A stretch of 64,000 nucleotides of DNA from Ephydatia muelleri (taxonomy: Eukaryota; Porifera; Demospongiae; Spongillida; Spongillidae). The notes under the pieces were generated by a model, which saw nothing but the letters and a program-made list of their open reading frames with translations, was not told the origin of the DNA and searched no databases. Each line of letters starts with the position of its first letter. The first letter of the stretch is position 1. Where the stretch lies: NCBI GenBank assembly GCA_013339895.1, contig JABACO010000002.1, positions 10,046,020-10,110,019 of the forward strand, in the 5' to 3' direction. This document shows positions 35,401 to 45,110 of the stretch, one piece after another. The position numbers were made by a program, and so were the translations under genes.

Positions 35401-38400
35401 ATACATTGATTACTTACAGCAGCATGATGCGATGTAAAAGAGGTCAGAGGTTTTCCTGGGGTGGTGAACTTCTTTTCAGATGTGAAATTGTGGTAAGGTT
35501 TCTTAACTGCAATGATTGCTGAACCTTCAGATGCTTGTGCACGTAGATCAATCAAATCCAACAAATCCTGGTAATGTGGCACTTTTGCCTCAGACTGACT
35601 GTGCTTCTGCCATTCAAACTGAGTGGTGGCATCTAGTTTGAGCTCAAGCATGGAGGTGATGAAAGGGCCTGATGGGTCATAGTCCATTGATTTTAATGCA
35701 CGGAGATGTTGAGTAACAATGTCATGGAGGTGACGTAGTTCTTTGCCAGTTCCTTCCTTCAAGGATGGTACTTCCAGAATTAACCGAACATGTGTTTGAT
35801 GAATCAGGCGTGGGCGATCGTATCGTGACTTAAGACATTCAATTGCTTCCAAGTAATGTTCACCCGACTGGGATAATCCTTCAATCATGTTCTTAGCCAA
35901 TCCACCTTTTAGTGCGTGCTGTAGGTATACGAGTTTCTCAGAGTTTGTCAGGCTTTTGCGGTCATGAACTGAAATACTAAATTGTTCCCAAAATTGCCTC
36001 CAATGTAGGAGATTGCCATCAAAGGTAGGAACATCAATCTTGGGTAGTTTGACTCCTGTACCACTAGCAACAGATGCAGTAGATTCAAGTTGACTATTGA
36101 TCAGCTTCTTGATTTTGTGAGAGCAATCGAACAATACGGTTTCTATTTTGGAGTGGTGTGCAAATAACTCGTCATCGTCTTTTGGTTCAAGATCTATTAT
36201 GTCACTATAGAGTGCAGCAAGGTCTTTTTTATAGTCTGAGAGCTGTTCCTGGCATTGCTGAACAATGGATATGTCAAAGTCTTCAGCATCTCCAACGAGG
36301 TTAGCCATCTGTTCTTCCACGACCTTGAGACCCTTTTCTATATGCGATATTTTGAGTGAGATCGATCTGCGTTCACGTCCGTTTCCCTTAATGGACGCGT
36401 CGACAATGGGCTCCATTAAGCGATGAAGACGAGCAGTCATTGCAGCGATGTCATCGTCGTGCTTGTCCAAAGCGATTTGTTCTTGCTCCAAAGTATCGCT
36501 GTCTTCTAGTTTATCGATAATTTGCATGTGAAGCTCCTTAAAGCTCGAATCGAGGTCATTCAATTTAGAGAGCAGCTGTTGCGCGTGCCCAGGAGTTGCT
36601 GGTTGATCCGCGGTAGCTTCTAATTCTTTCAGCCGGTTTACCAATCGAGTAATAGAACTCCGAGTAACGCCTCTTTGTCTCCGAAGTTGTCCGAGTGCGA
36701 GAGCGACTTCTTCTGCCATGCCAACCGGTGGGGGCGAAGATAATGCGCAAACGAAAAAACTGATAATTCGGCTTGTTGCCTGAAATACAGCCAATGAGCG
36801 ATGCTGGGAAGTTGATTCCCGGCTCAAAGGACCAAAAATGTACGAGCCGATTCCAGACAATCACGCCAAAGTCGCGAGAGAGCGCTATCGCTACGAACAC
36901 GTGAAGAGAGCAAGCAAAAATAAACTTTTTAATAAGTTGGAATTATGGTTAACAAAATGCAAATTAATTAACGAGTATCAACCACTAACAGTCATATGAC
37001 ACCGTGCATCCACGTGAGGCTATATAGGGCCATGATGTAATGTTCCATCGACTTCCCCTCCAACTGGTTACGTCTGTTAAATTGAGCTCTAACAAAAATG
37101 ACTATTTTTCTGACCTTGGAGGATCTGTCAAACTTTCCCAGCGCATCCTTATATTTCTTTCATTCTTCGACGTCTGTAAAATTGGTGGCTGGGTCATCCC
37201 ACAATGATAGGAATGCACTTTATGACTTCAGATCTTGGTGTTTTTTGTTTGTCTTTGGATGAATGTTACTTGTACCATTTTTCAAGTAAATAATTACCTT
37301 AATGATTTACGAAATACACAACCCTGAATTAATTTTTCCACATTGGCAGGCTCATATATTTTCCTTTGTGTGGCAGGGATGTGGCATCAAATTGAAGCTC
37401 AATATAAGTAGAACCGAAATTTAACAATCATTTTTGTAGTTGGTGAAAAGGTTAAATAAATATTACGTTTATAGCACAGATTTCAAAATTGAGGTTCTTT
37501 GGGCAATGATACTCAACTTTTTTATTTGACAGGAGTAAACGTACCATTCATATTATTGCAAAAAGTTTGTGTATCAATAACACTTGACGATCACACAGAG
37601 AATACTGCTGTTCTTTGATCATGGTTGCTGATAAACTCGATGGCTATGGTTCAAATGAATACGGCGCTGATGACGCTTGAAAGGGTTGCAACAATATTCT
37701 TTGTGGTAGTGGACATACCTTGTTTTTACTTATAGTGGGTAGTCTTCTATCACTAGAATGAAAAAGTCTGTAGTTAGCTATCAGTAGAATGAAAAAGCTG
37801 GTAGAGTTCTATTATTGATAATAGCTCTGCTGATTCATATTCATTGTCACTGTGTTGATAGCTTTGGTTTAATAGTTACATAACACCCTTAGCACACCAA
37901 GATGAGAAAAAAATATGGCTGCCACACTTTCAATCGTTTGTGGTCGTCAAGGGTTATTGATACACAAACCTTTTGCAATAATATGATTGGTACGTTTACT
38001 CGTGTCAAATAACAAAAGCAAAAGTTGAGTATCATCGCTCAAAGAACCTCAATTTTGACATCTGTGCTAAACATAAGATTTATTTAACCCTTTTACCAAT
38101 TTCACTGCTACAAACATCAAGCTTCTATTTGATGCCAAAAACTTCCCCACTAGGCAAACAGAGGAATATATTTGAGCCTGCCAAGTTGCATAATATCTGG
38201 AAAAAATAATTCTTCAGTGCAGAATATTCATTAACCATTAAGGCTCTTAACTTGAAAAATGGTGCACATACCATCCAGCCCAAGACAAGCTAATATGAGA
38301 AATTGCATTAAGATCTGAGAATACGAGGTGCACAGCAGGTTGATTTCTGGGTGAATGACCCAGTCTTGAGCATATCTTCAGCGTCTTTTCTAAGGCAATA

Positions 38401-39393
38401 GCGAAGCTGCAGACCTGCCCTTTTCAGACTCTCCCAAAAGATCTGAGGTAATCCTACATGTATGTTGCTCGAATTGCCTTTTCCATTTCTCCCACTTGTC
38501 AGGGCATTAAAAATCTAATGGCGGCAACAAATGGATGCTCGCCATGAGGGTTTCTCGCTGCCACCATGTAATATATGTGCCTTGAAACTCGGATTAAATA
38601 TGCCATTACAACTCGATGCACGCTAGCAGGCATATGATGTCACACGTTGTTGTGTTCTTGACACACAAGGATCCGAAATGAGGATCAAGTCTAGGTAGAA
38701 GCGCAACTAGCTCCGCGACGCGTTGCTCAACCGGAATCACAATGTAGCGAATCAATGCAAGAGCATGAACCTGAAATACATAACACAGCTCGGGTATATA
38801 TACGCACATACAACAATACACAAAGAAGGGTGCGTGTGAATGGAGGCCTTAGAGAAGGCTCCTGCTGAGGTCACTATTGTGTATACGTAGGTGTTAATGT
38901 GTGCATGAATGAGTCCTGCCATAACACACGTCCACATTACATCACAACTTGCAGTAATGTTACTTACTGGGCTGATTATGATTAGGGGTAGAGGGGGCAG
39001 AAGACTCAGAAGGAATTGGGGCAGAATCTCAAACCTTAGACACGGATAAGATCCCACCCATCCTGATGCCATTAAAAGATTAATAATGGCTTTTTTATAT
39101 TGCATGTGGTGAGCATCTATTGTTATCTTCAAAAGTGTGGTTTTACTGGTGACTTCTGTTGTTGTATGTACAGAGGCTCCAGACCTTACCACTCCTAAAT
39201 TCATGAAAGAATTTATGTAAGTTGCATATGCACATGACACATTTGTGCACATACCTGATGGATGCATACATGAGAAGTGCCTCATCAATGGGTTTTTGTT
39301 ACATGCAGGGAGTGGAATGGAGAAGAAAACTTGTTGCCACGGTTACATTACAGGCGGTTTAAGTCAAAGAAAACAGAACCAGCATTGGTGTAA
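20402..39393 (+). CDS. TMA16: TMA16-like translation machinery-associated / ribosome biogenesis protein, seven exons
   Basis: Coding exons I place: 20402-20404 (ATG alone, followed by GTATGG; least certain), 20624-20727, 22351-22388, 22964-23048, 29560-29720, 39174-39216 and 39309-39393 (TAA). All junctions keep phase: 0, 2, 1, 2, 1, 2. Total 519 nt, 172 residues. Recognisable parts are KKVKGREKLIHPNSRKAL (exon 2), MKLMWFKEHLD (exon 4), SYLGRLDAELEKL across exons 4/5, AMVRERQLFE (exon 5), APDLTTPKFMKEF (exon 6) and the C-terminal EWNGEENLLPRL. These align by eye, in order, with human TMA16 (about 203 residues), which binds early pre-60S particles in the nucleolus. Exon 3 is a 38-nt micro-exon. 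The 6.5-kb intron 4 contains a whole piggyBac element and the 9.5-kb intron 5 a BEL/Pao element and an inverted-repeat element. I consider the gene likely functional, because every exon is open and spliced in phase. Confidence 0.85.
21120..21465. repeat. 39-bp minisatellite, nine copies (TMA16 intron)
   Basis: The unit 'gatacaaaccaatcccatcc'-'ttgtgttgtttgatcacat' repeats at steps of exactly 39 bp from 21138 to 21450. Because 39 is divisible by three, both strands show long open frames with 13-residue repeats; these are not genes. Confidence 0.95.
22420..22637. mobile_element. 218-bp TA-flanked MITE (TGAGATCGTTTCTG...)
   Basis: Starts TGAGATCGTTTCTGTGAAAA and ends with a diverged complement (TTTCACTGAAATGATCCCA), with TA on both sides. 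The interior ('aatgtcctctac', 'atgcactgagaatc') matches the better preserved copy at 62492-62692. TA target and imperfect terminal repeats fit a Tc1/mariner-type non-autonomous element. It lies 31 bp downstream of the TMA16 micro-exon. Confidence 0.75.
23440..23690. repeat. 31-bp minisatellite, about eight copies (TMA16 intron)
   Basis: The unit is 'gacgatgtgcacccactgcc' followed by 'acgcccctgca'. Later units drift to 'caaacgatg' and 'acacccctg'. Because 31 is not a multiple of three, each frame shows a staggered His/Pro/Cys-rich repeat; no gene inferred. Confidence 0.9.
24311..24838 (-). pseudogene. 98-bp tandem repeat containing a zinc-finger-like coding patch
   Basis: Four near-identical 98-bp units start at 24311, 24409, 24507 and 24605. 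On the minus strand a block from 24838 down encodes a short N-terminus (MMCKPQSGLERERIII...) and then FCMCCNEQVNLKKDQVVQHI with STKH, a C-x2-C...H-x5-H pattern like the N-terminal finger of CGGBP1-like/hAT-derived proteins. The finger portion is then repeated in tandem. As 98 is not divisible by three, successive copies fall out of frame. Likely a decayed transposon-derived gene whose finger segment was amplified. Confidence 0.5.
25085..27729 (-). mobile_element. Complete piggyBac-type DNA transposon
   Basis: Bounded by TTAA at 25081-25084 and 27730-27733, the target duplication typical of piggyBac. Outer ends begin TGTTAGCTCG and, on the other side, TGATAGATCG. Just inside each end are two palindromes: 25096-25111 (CGCCTACTTGTAGGCG), 25118-25129, 27669-27682 (GCCTACAGGTAGGC) and 27698-27713 (CGCCTACACGTAGGCG), probable transposase binding sites. 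The single gene, transcribed leftwards, is open throughout with one intron. The element is 2,645 bp and sits inside TMA16 intron 4, opposite in orientation to the host gene. Intact coding sequence and clean ends suggest recent arrival. Confidence 0.9.
25294..27527 (-). CDS. piggyBac transposase (two exons)
   Basis: Exon 1 spans 27527-27184 (ATG of MAKGIKVGSEVRV) and exon 2 spans 27100-25294. The 83-nt intron 27183-27101 has GTAAG and a GATGCAG acceptor and restores phase (AG|A), giving SER-RTNWDNRDTAAE across the junction. Total 716 residues. Exon 2 holds the DDE transposase domain: acidic candidates are in CADESMGSWRG, VVADSAFAS and FDNANAIDVHNH. The C-terminus carries a Cys/His zinc finger (CSVCCERKTAYYCDEC). 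Exon 1 adds a small basic domain (GKFSTQKGVVQ...RKWIVKL) that resembles a KOW/Tudor-like barrel, followed by an acidic Ser-rich linker; the domain guess is inference. Cut-and-paste transposition into TTAA is the known family activity. An upstream ATG at 27662 would add 45 residues, but I prefer 27527. Confidence 0.9.
27740..29390. other. TMA16 intron sequence without a recognised gene
   Basis: A 140-codon minus-strand open frame at 27993-28415 shows no family resemblance and skewed hydrophobic composition, so I treat it as chance. No other structure found. Confidence 0.4.
29401..29462. repeat. (TG)n microsatellite upstream of TMA16 exon 5
   Basis: Nearly pure TG dinucleotides, about 31 units, ending about 100 bp before the exon 5 acceptor (29559). 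Such tracts near acceptors can affect splicing; that is inference here. Confidence 0.95.
30047..30180. mobile_element. Loopless palindrome, about 134 bp (foldback MITE)
   Basis: 'ttttgggccttcactcca' at the left is mirrored by 'tggagtgaaggcccaaaa' at the right, with the centre at 'gatgtacatgtacatc' and no spacer. A few mismatches. A third partial copy ('agtagtttgtccgattgagatgta') follows directly at about 30181-30205. Lies in TMA16 intron 5. Confidence 0.75.
30390..31010. other. Two adjacent small open frames, unrecognised
   Basis: Frames at 30401-30607 (68 codons) and 30607-30822 (71 codons) abut on the + strand and read smoothly, but I recognise no family and see no splice or promoter signals. 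They lie inside TMA16 intron 5 and may be a decayed insertion. Confidence 0.2.
31016..31160 (-). repeat. 3' LTR of the BEL/Pao element (145 bp)
   Basis: On the + strand it starts TGTACGAGCCGATTCC and ends GAGTATCAACCA. It matches the copy at 36839-36984 with only a few differences. Left neighbour CTAAC is the target duplication. Confidence 0.95.
31219..36860 (-). CDS. BEL/Pao gag-pol coding region (fossil or near-fossil)
   Basis: Coding content of the element above: gag-like N-terminus with long helical segments, CCHC knuckles, Pao-type protease, reverse transcriptase, RNase H, integrase and C-terminal extension. Domain order (protease, RT, RNase H, integrase) and the DUF1759/DUF1758-like and Pao peptidase-type regions are what defines BEL/Pao rather than Ty3/gypsy. 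About two breaks interrupt it. No envelope gene seen. Confidence 0.85.
36839..36984 (-). repeat. 5' LTR of the BEL/Pao element (146 bp)
   Basis: Same boundaries and sequence as the 31016-31160 copy. On the minus strand the LTR is followed by TTTTTGGTCCTTTGAGCCGG, a likely tRNA primer-binding site (the tRNA is not identified here). Followed on the + strand by the target duplication CTAAC. Confidence 0.95.
37180..38340. mobile_element. Element with long (about 400 bp) terminal inverted repeats
   Basis: The left arm, about 37180-37600, is mirrored by about 37930-38340. Paired words include 'tattattgcaaaaagtttgtg' with 'cacaaaccttttgcaataata', 'aaaattgaggttctttg' with 'caaagaacctcaatttt', and 'gctgggtcatccca' near the outer left with 'gggtgaatgacccag' near the outer right. 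About 330 bp of unique sequence lies between. No transposase readable; a non-autonomous DNA element is the best guess. Lies in TMA16 intron 5. Confidence 0.6.
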
Positions 39394-40082
39394 TACGTGT
39401 ACTTGGCATTGCTGTTGGAGTATTTCATTCAGTTCAGTTTGACTTTGCAGCTAACATTAACTGCAAGTTTTATGCATGTTTGTTCTTGTATGTGGGGAAT
39501 AATTCAATCCAAATAAATATCCTTTTTCTGTTTGCTTGAGGTGGAGATTAAAGTATGCATCAATTTAATAATGGTTTCTGTGGCTTGAGATGTAATTATG
39601 TAAACTGCATCTCCCCCTCACAGTTATACAGTGTACATGGTTAGGTGTTTAGCTTGGAAACGATTGATGATCTCTGAAACGTGATACATATTGATGCCTC
39701 CTCACAGAGATCATTCCATGTACATGTAATTGTGGACTTCAGACACTCTCACATTAGATGACCAATAGTATCCACAGCAACCGTAATATGGACGGAAAGT
39801 GTTATGGCACATTATCGCAATGTCTTGCTCAATATAGTATTGCATGGCAATCAATAACAGGATAAGTCACCTATAGAAAGCTGGTTGGCCTTTTGTGTAC
39901 ATTTAGATGCAGGATGTTACAAGGTGTCACACAATCATGGAAAACTCATTTAATAATACATTAAGCTTGCTAATTAGCATACTATGTAATGGAAGAAATA
40001 ATTATATATTTACCTTATTAACTAAAAATAAATGATTGAACAAGTAAATCAATTATTATAACAATAACATCTACACAACAAA

Positions 40083-40691
40083 TCAGTAAGATGGTGGCAT
40101 TAACCTGGCTAGGATTGATGTAGCATTTGCCCTAACCAGTTGTAAGTTAAGGCGGCCATAAATGTCACTGAGGGTTACAGATTTACTCAGGATGGCAATT
40201 CTCGAGGCAATTGCCGAAAACAGCAGTGTAGCTTCTCTTCCCCATGCTCCATAGCTTTCTACCACTACAGGGATGAAAACCCAACCCAGCTCAGAACACT
40301 TAGGGTCGTTTTCATCATGCTTTCGTTCTTCAGTGGTGAGTGCGGCAGCAGTGGCTGTCACTCCCGCTTCCAATAAGGTTTGTGGATTAAGCGGTGATGT
40401 GACAGACACATCCAAGGCTGCTGTCCTGCCCATGACCCAGTTGGGAATAAGTATATCAGCTGGGCGGGTCTTGCTGTGGCTGGGGGTAAGGTTGTTGCCA
40501 ACCTCTACCTGCACTCCAATGTGGGCACGACGACACACTTCCACAATGCAGTCACGAAGTCTGTTGTCCCTGGTGACCACATCTCCACGTTTACATGTGA
40601 CTGCATGATGGCTGAGATGATTGATATAAAAATTAGACGTAACAAAATCATACAATATAGCTACTAAATTATTAAATATCCTGTTTTTCAA
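40083..40691 (-). pseudogene. Non-LTR reverse transcriptase C-terminal domain (5'-truncated LINE-type copy)
   Basis: 202-codon open stretch. Readable parts: SHHAVTCKRGDVVTRDNRL (the end of a Cys/His finger), RPADILIPNWVMGRTAALDV followed by VTSPLNP, ERKHDENDPKCSELGWVF and IPVVVESYGAWG. RPAD...ALDV...K resembles a PD-(D/E)XK nuclease core, which fits restriction-like endonuclease elements, but I state that as inference. The reverse transcriptase itself is missing to the right, so it is a dead truncated copy. Frame is open to a stop after LMPPSY. It is the best preserved of the three copies in the window. Confidence 0.6.
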
Positions 40692-40699
40692 GTGTTATT

Positions 40700-41580
40700 A
40701 AATTTCAGTCAGTTAATTCATTAATATTTCAAACAATCACTCAAGATTAAGTGTCATGCATATTCATGCTATAATATAATTATTCATGACTTATTGTAAC
40801 CTAAAATTACAAAATCCACTACAGGCCAAATTTTTGGCATTTCATTTTGAGCAGTTTTGTATATTTTCATCTTCTCTGTTAATAAAAACATATATTATTA
40901 CTATTTGAACTGATTTTCCTTCATTAAGGTTTACATGTATGTTTTCTGACAATGTCAGCTGCTACAACTGTCAAATCATTGCATTGATATCAAAGAACTA
41001 ATTTGGCAGTCTGCACATATGCATCCTACAGCTGCATGTAAATAAAATCAAGTTTAAGTACATTTTCAGTAAAATGTAGGGCTCATTCAGAAGGTCAGAG
41101 TGTTTTTGCAAGCTTAATTTAGTTAGACTTTTTACCTATAACTATATCTGCCTATAGCTATTTCAGAACGTTCACAGTGTAATGATATAGGATTTAAATT
41201 ACATGTCATCAGACAAACTCTGTTTAGAATGATTTGTCACTGCAGTATAATCAGACACTTGAGACTACAATTCTCGTGATCGTAAGCACTTGAATGTCAA
41301 TGTTCACCCCGAGGGAATTACACACTTTCAATCAATCTTTACAACCCACACATACATGTAGTGTAACATTCGTGTGTATTCAGATTACAATGTGATAATT
41401 ATAATGCAAGTGAGTCTGAAAAAACAAAAAACAGACTTAGAAGAAAATAACGTGATAGACTGAAAACATGTACACTAATAGTTGTTTATGACGTCAATTC
41501 ATGTATCGCTACTTCCCTCTTTATACTGGATGCTTCATTGTCTTTGGCCTTAATGGGACATATTCACTATTGTCGTCTAA
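40700..41580. other. No recognised gene
   Basis: AT-rich sequence between the reverse transcriptase fragment and the next exon candidates; no coding patch, repeat family or RNA gene seen. Confidence 0.4.
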
Positions 41581-41584
41581 ACCA

Positions 41585-44500
41585 TTATTGCAACATGGTC
41601 AGGGGCATTATTGTCTTGTGGTTGGAATTCTTCAGAATCTTTGTATACTGACCCAGTTCTTTCTCAGAATCTGTCAATGTTTTTACATCGTATTGCAGAA
41701 CGTTTTTGACGAACTCTATAACTGTTATCAATTTCAACTTTGTAACTACAACATCTGCATGAGTACAATATTCCACTTGGTATTACTAAAAGTAAAAGAA
41801 TTATGCCAGCCACCAAAATGAGTGGGACTCCGAGGACAATCCAAGCCAAATCGAATTTAGAAGAAAAGATAGTGCCTTTATAGCATAATCGATGGTGCAG
41901 AATTTGTCTTCATCTGTAATGCATCAACAGTTGCGAAAAGAATGCATAGACCGCAGTACAGTATCTTTACTGCTTTAGTTTGATCAGTGCTGTTTTGCTT
42001 ATCTGTACAGAGCTCGGGTTTTCACTGGAAATACGCGTAGCCATTTTTCATCACTGTGCAACATGTGGGGTGTTTAGTATTCATAGTTGCTTTTGCAATT
42101 GCATGTTGAGTAGATCCACGTAAAAAATGTTGAAGAAAGGGTGAAACTACAGAAAGGTGTAGTGTAAGAACTGAAGATACATGTAGTAAAATGGGGCAAA
42201 AAATTGCTATGGGTACCTCAGAGGTCGATAAAAGAGAAGACCTTGATATTTCTGATTCACCGGACAGCCATATTATTATATACATGTACTTCCTAAATGA
42301 TGCCCCCCACTATATTGTTCTTAAAGAAACAGCATGCATGGTTTATTGACTCACCAATCCATTGACACCAATGATAAAACATATCTCATATGCCTTCACA
42401 AGTGTTCGATACTCTATTCCATTTGTCACATATTGATAATCTAAATTATGGGATCGGAGTTTTCATTGAATAGCCAAGTAATGCGGAATACCCGTTGTTG
42501 GCAGTGTCCCTTAAGCTTCAGTTGAGGGTTATTCAACAGTTCCTTTGTGTCTTCAGCTTGCAGGGAGTGGTATGCTATGAGAATATCTAGCTTTTGTTCC
42601 TCAGTAAGAGCACGAGGCCTTTTGCGTTTCAATACTGCAATCGTTGTTTCCAAGGAACTCAACTGTATAAAGAGCTCGGGTTGTCACTGGAAATACACGT
42701 AGCCATTTTTCATTACTGTAGCAAAACAGGTGGGGTGTTTAATATTCTCGTAGTTGCTTTAGTAACCGCATGCTGATTAGATCCACGTAAAAATGTTGAA
42801 GAAAGGGTGAAAACCGCAGAAAGGTGTAGTTTAAGAACGGAACATAGTAAAAAGGTGCAAAAAAATTGCTATGGGTACCTCAAGGTCCATACAGGCCGAT
42901 AAAAGTGAAAAAAAAATCAACGCGGTACTGAAATGAGTAATATATATAAAATTAAAGAAATTATTTTTTCTATCTTGAAAAATTCAAGTTCTAATAACGA
43001 TAAATTGAGTAAAAACTTTATCTCAATATCTCAGATTTAAAATACTATCTATCATTGTATGGACTTTTATATTTCTGCTTCACTGGACAGCCACATTAGT
43101 ATATACTTCTTCGACGCTGTCCCCCACTTTAATACGACATTGTCATCTTGTAGTTTAAGAAATAATAATTTATTTTTCATGATGCACGATATGGAACTCA
43201 ATATTGAGCATGAACGTTGCTACATGTACTTACCTGTTAGTGTAACCTTTGTAATTAGTGTTGGCTGCATCCTCTCTTGGTAACGTAAATAATGGGAAAA
43301 ATGTACAGACCACTTGTGTGATCAGGCTTACCTGGTGACTGAATAAGCAGGAATACAGTTGTTCTCAGAATATTGGTCAAGAATACCATTGAAGACAATC
43401 ACAGCTGCACATTGAAGACAATCACAGCACCCTAAGACAATTTAAAACATGTACGTGCATCGTACAAGTTAATTCTCAGATGCATTTTTACCATTGTACA
43501 ACTAGAAGAAAGAAGCTACAATTGTGAGATATGGAGGGAACAGTACTACCATTTACATGCACCATTGCAATGATTGATTGATATGTATGTCCATTATTTT
43601 GGTTTATTTAAACATTATCTATAGGTTGCAAGGAGGCAACAGGGATTGAAGTGTCGAAGACAAATACAATCACAAAATAGTTTGGAGTAATATTAATGTG
43701 TGTTTGCAGGACAAATAACAAGCTGATCCTAATTAATTTTACACATACATGTCAGTGGTATTGCATATGCTCTTTCTCATGAGGATTACATTCATGTAAC
43801 GATCTAGTTAACCTTTATACCGCTGTCATAGAAGCACATATGTACTGGCATCTGTTTTATAACAGATAGTTTGCAAAATTGTAGAGCTGATATCAGTTTA
43901 TTTTTATTGTTCTTTTTTTAGAACTAAGGAAATAAAAGTTATACATAACAGTAGTATTAGATGATTAAGGATCAACATTCATTTTCAGAAACAAGAAGAA
44001 TTGATGTAGTTATTCTAAAAGATGATTTGTTTTTACAGTATCTAGTATTTAGGGTGAAAGGAACAAATATGAAATGCTGACAGAACTCTGCTACACTGAT
44101 GTACAGTGATAAATGATACAAAGTTATCAATACATTGCAGTTTGAGTTCATTTAATATACTGCATCATACCTTAATGGATATTTCAGTGATGTTTTGAGG
44201 TGGTGATATCATGGACTCTATCTGACCCAATGTGAAGGAAGATAAGGCACCTGGAGATTTATTCTGATCATATGTGCAATTGCTCAATGAAACACCACCA
44301 TAAATGTTGCTTCTATTTATAAACAAGATATCATGTGATACATGCACACCTTATGATGTAATTTTTACTTTTTGTACTTAGACAAAGAGTTTGGATATGA
44401 TACTGTATTCTTAATTAGAACAGTGACATTTTCAGCAGATATTGATTGCTACATGCATAAAAATAATAACACTTTTTTAAAGTATGCATATGAATATATG

Positions 44501-45110
44501 TGTATCAATAATCAAATAACGTGTCTACAATATTCTCACTTTCAGCTTCAACAGGACACCACAAACACTTCACAATATTTAGTTACACTGTAGCAAATTG
44601 CATGTTCCAGTCTGGGTACCTAAAGTAACATAAATGTATAACATTATGCGTGCATTTTTAGCTGTGCCCAATAAAATTGCATATATTGACGTTTGTAGAT
44701 TTGCAGTATGCAGTTCCAAACCATGCAATTTATTGCGCTTTGTACAGTTCAGGATTTGCATATGTGCTCTTTAGGTAATCATTGGCCTGTTTCTATGTAC
44801 ATGGACATGGCACAGGTTTAAGAAAATGGATAGATACATGTACCAACATTTGCAGCTCATACATGTACATGTGCAACAATGAAATATGCTGCAAACATTT
44901 GGTCATGATTCTTCCGGAATAAAGCAAATTTAATTCCAGAGTCGCTGTACAAGCCCCCTCCCAAAAAGCACAAACAAAACGTGTGCAGACTTCATTATTA
45001 ATCAGTTAATTATGGCTAACCGTTTCCATTATGAAGAATGTCTCCAAAAACACAGTCAGCATCATTCACACATGCTGCACCCTGAACAGATGGATCATCC
45101 CAACTGACTG
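41585..45110 (-). CDS. Possible multi-exon single-pass membrane protein
   Basis: Candidate minus-strand exons with splice-like borders: about 45105-45022 (WDDPSVQGAACVNDADCVF, then GTTAGC), about 44320-44173 (SNIYGGVSLSNCTYDQN, ending in ISIK before GTATGA), about 43420-43338 (AAVIVFNGILDQYSENNC, then GTAAGC), a short one at about 43280-43235 before GTAAGT, and 41860-41770 with AWIVLGVPLILVAGIILLLL, a membrane helix. The AAVIVFN block after a GAL-rich segment recalls a protease-associated (PA) domain as in membrane RING ligases, but no RING was found and exon phases were not verified. The gene model is tentative. Confidence 0.3.
42009..43140. repeat. Direct duplication (units at about 42009-42320 and 42672-43140)
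   Basis: Both units start 'agctcgggttttcactggaaat' / 'agctcgggttgtcactggaaat' and share 'gtagccatttttcat', 'gatccacgtaaaaa', 'gttgaagaaagggtgaaa', 'attgctatgggtacctca' and 'ggacagccacatta'-like ends. The second unit has an extra AT-rich insertion (about 42915-43060). The copies differ at many positions, so the duplication is not recent. Confidence 0.75.

Larger units (their letters stand above)
31016..36984 (-). mobile_element. BEL/Pao LTR retrotransposon, nearly whole
   Basis: Flanked by the 5-bp target duplication CTAAC (31011-31015 and 36985-36989). LTRs of about 145 bp begin TG and end CA. The element reads leftwards. Parts in order: gag-like coiled region (about 36.8-35.5 kb), zinc knuckles such as CMNCLSSGHVVKNC (about 35.4-35.2 kb), aspartic protease with LLDSASSASF (about 35.1-34.7 kb), reverse transcriptase with FYVDDC (about 34.4-33.6 kb), RNase H (about 33.3-32.8 kb), integrase with H2C2 and D-D-E type motifs SDHGTNF and HFGGLWE (about 32.4-31.6 kb), and a C-terminal DUF5641-like region. 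It looks almost whole, with about two breaks in the coding line. The near-identity of the LTRs suggests a young insertion. It sits in TMA16 intron 5, antisense to the host gene. Confidence 0.9.

Noticed and set aside
38752-39288. 178-codon minus-strand open frame
   Set aside because: It overlaps TMA16 exon 6 on the other strand, matches no family I know and has no codon or domain signature; treated as chance.
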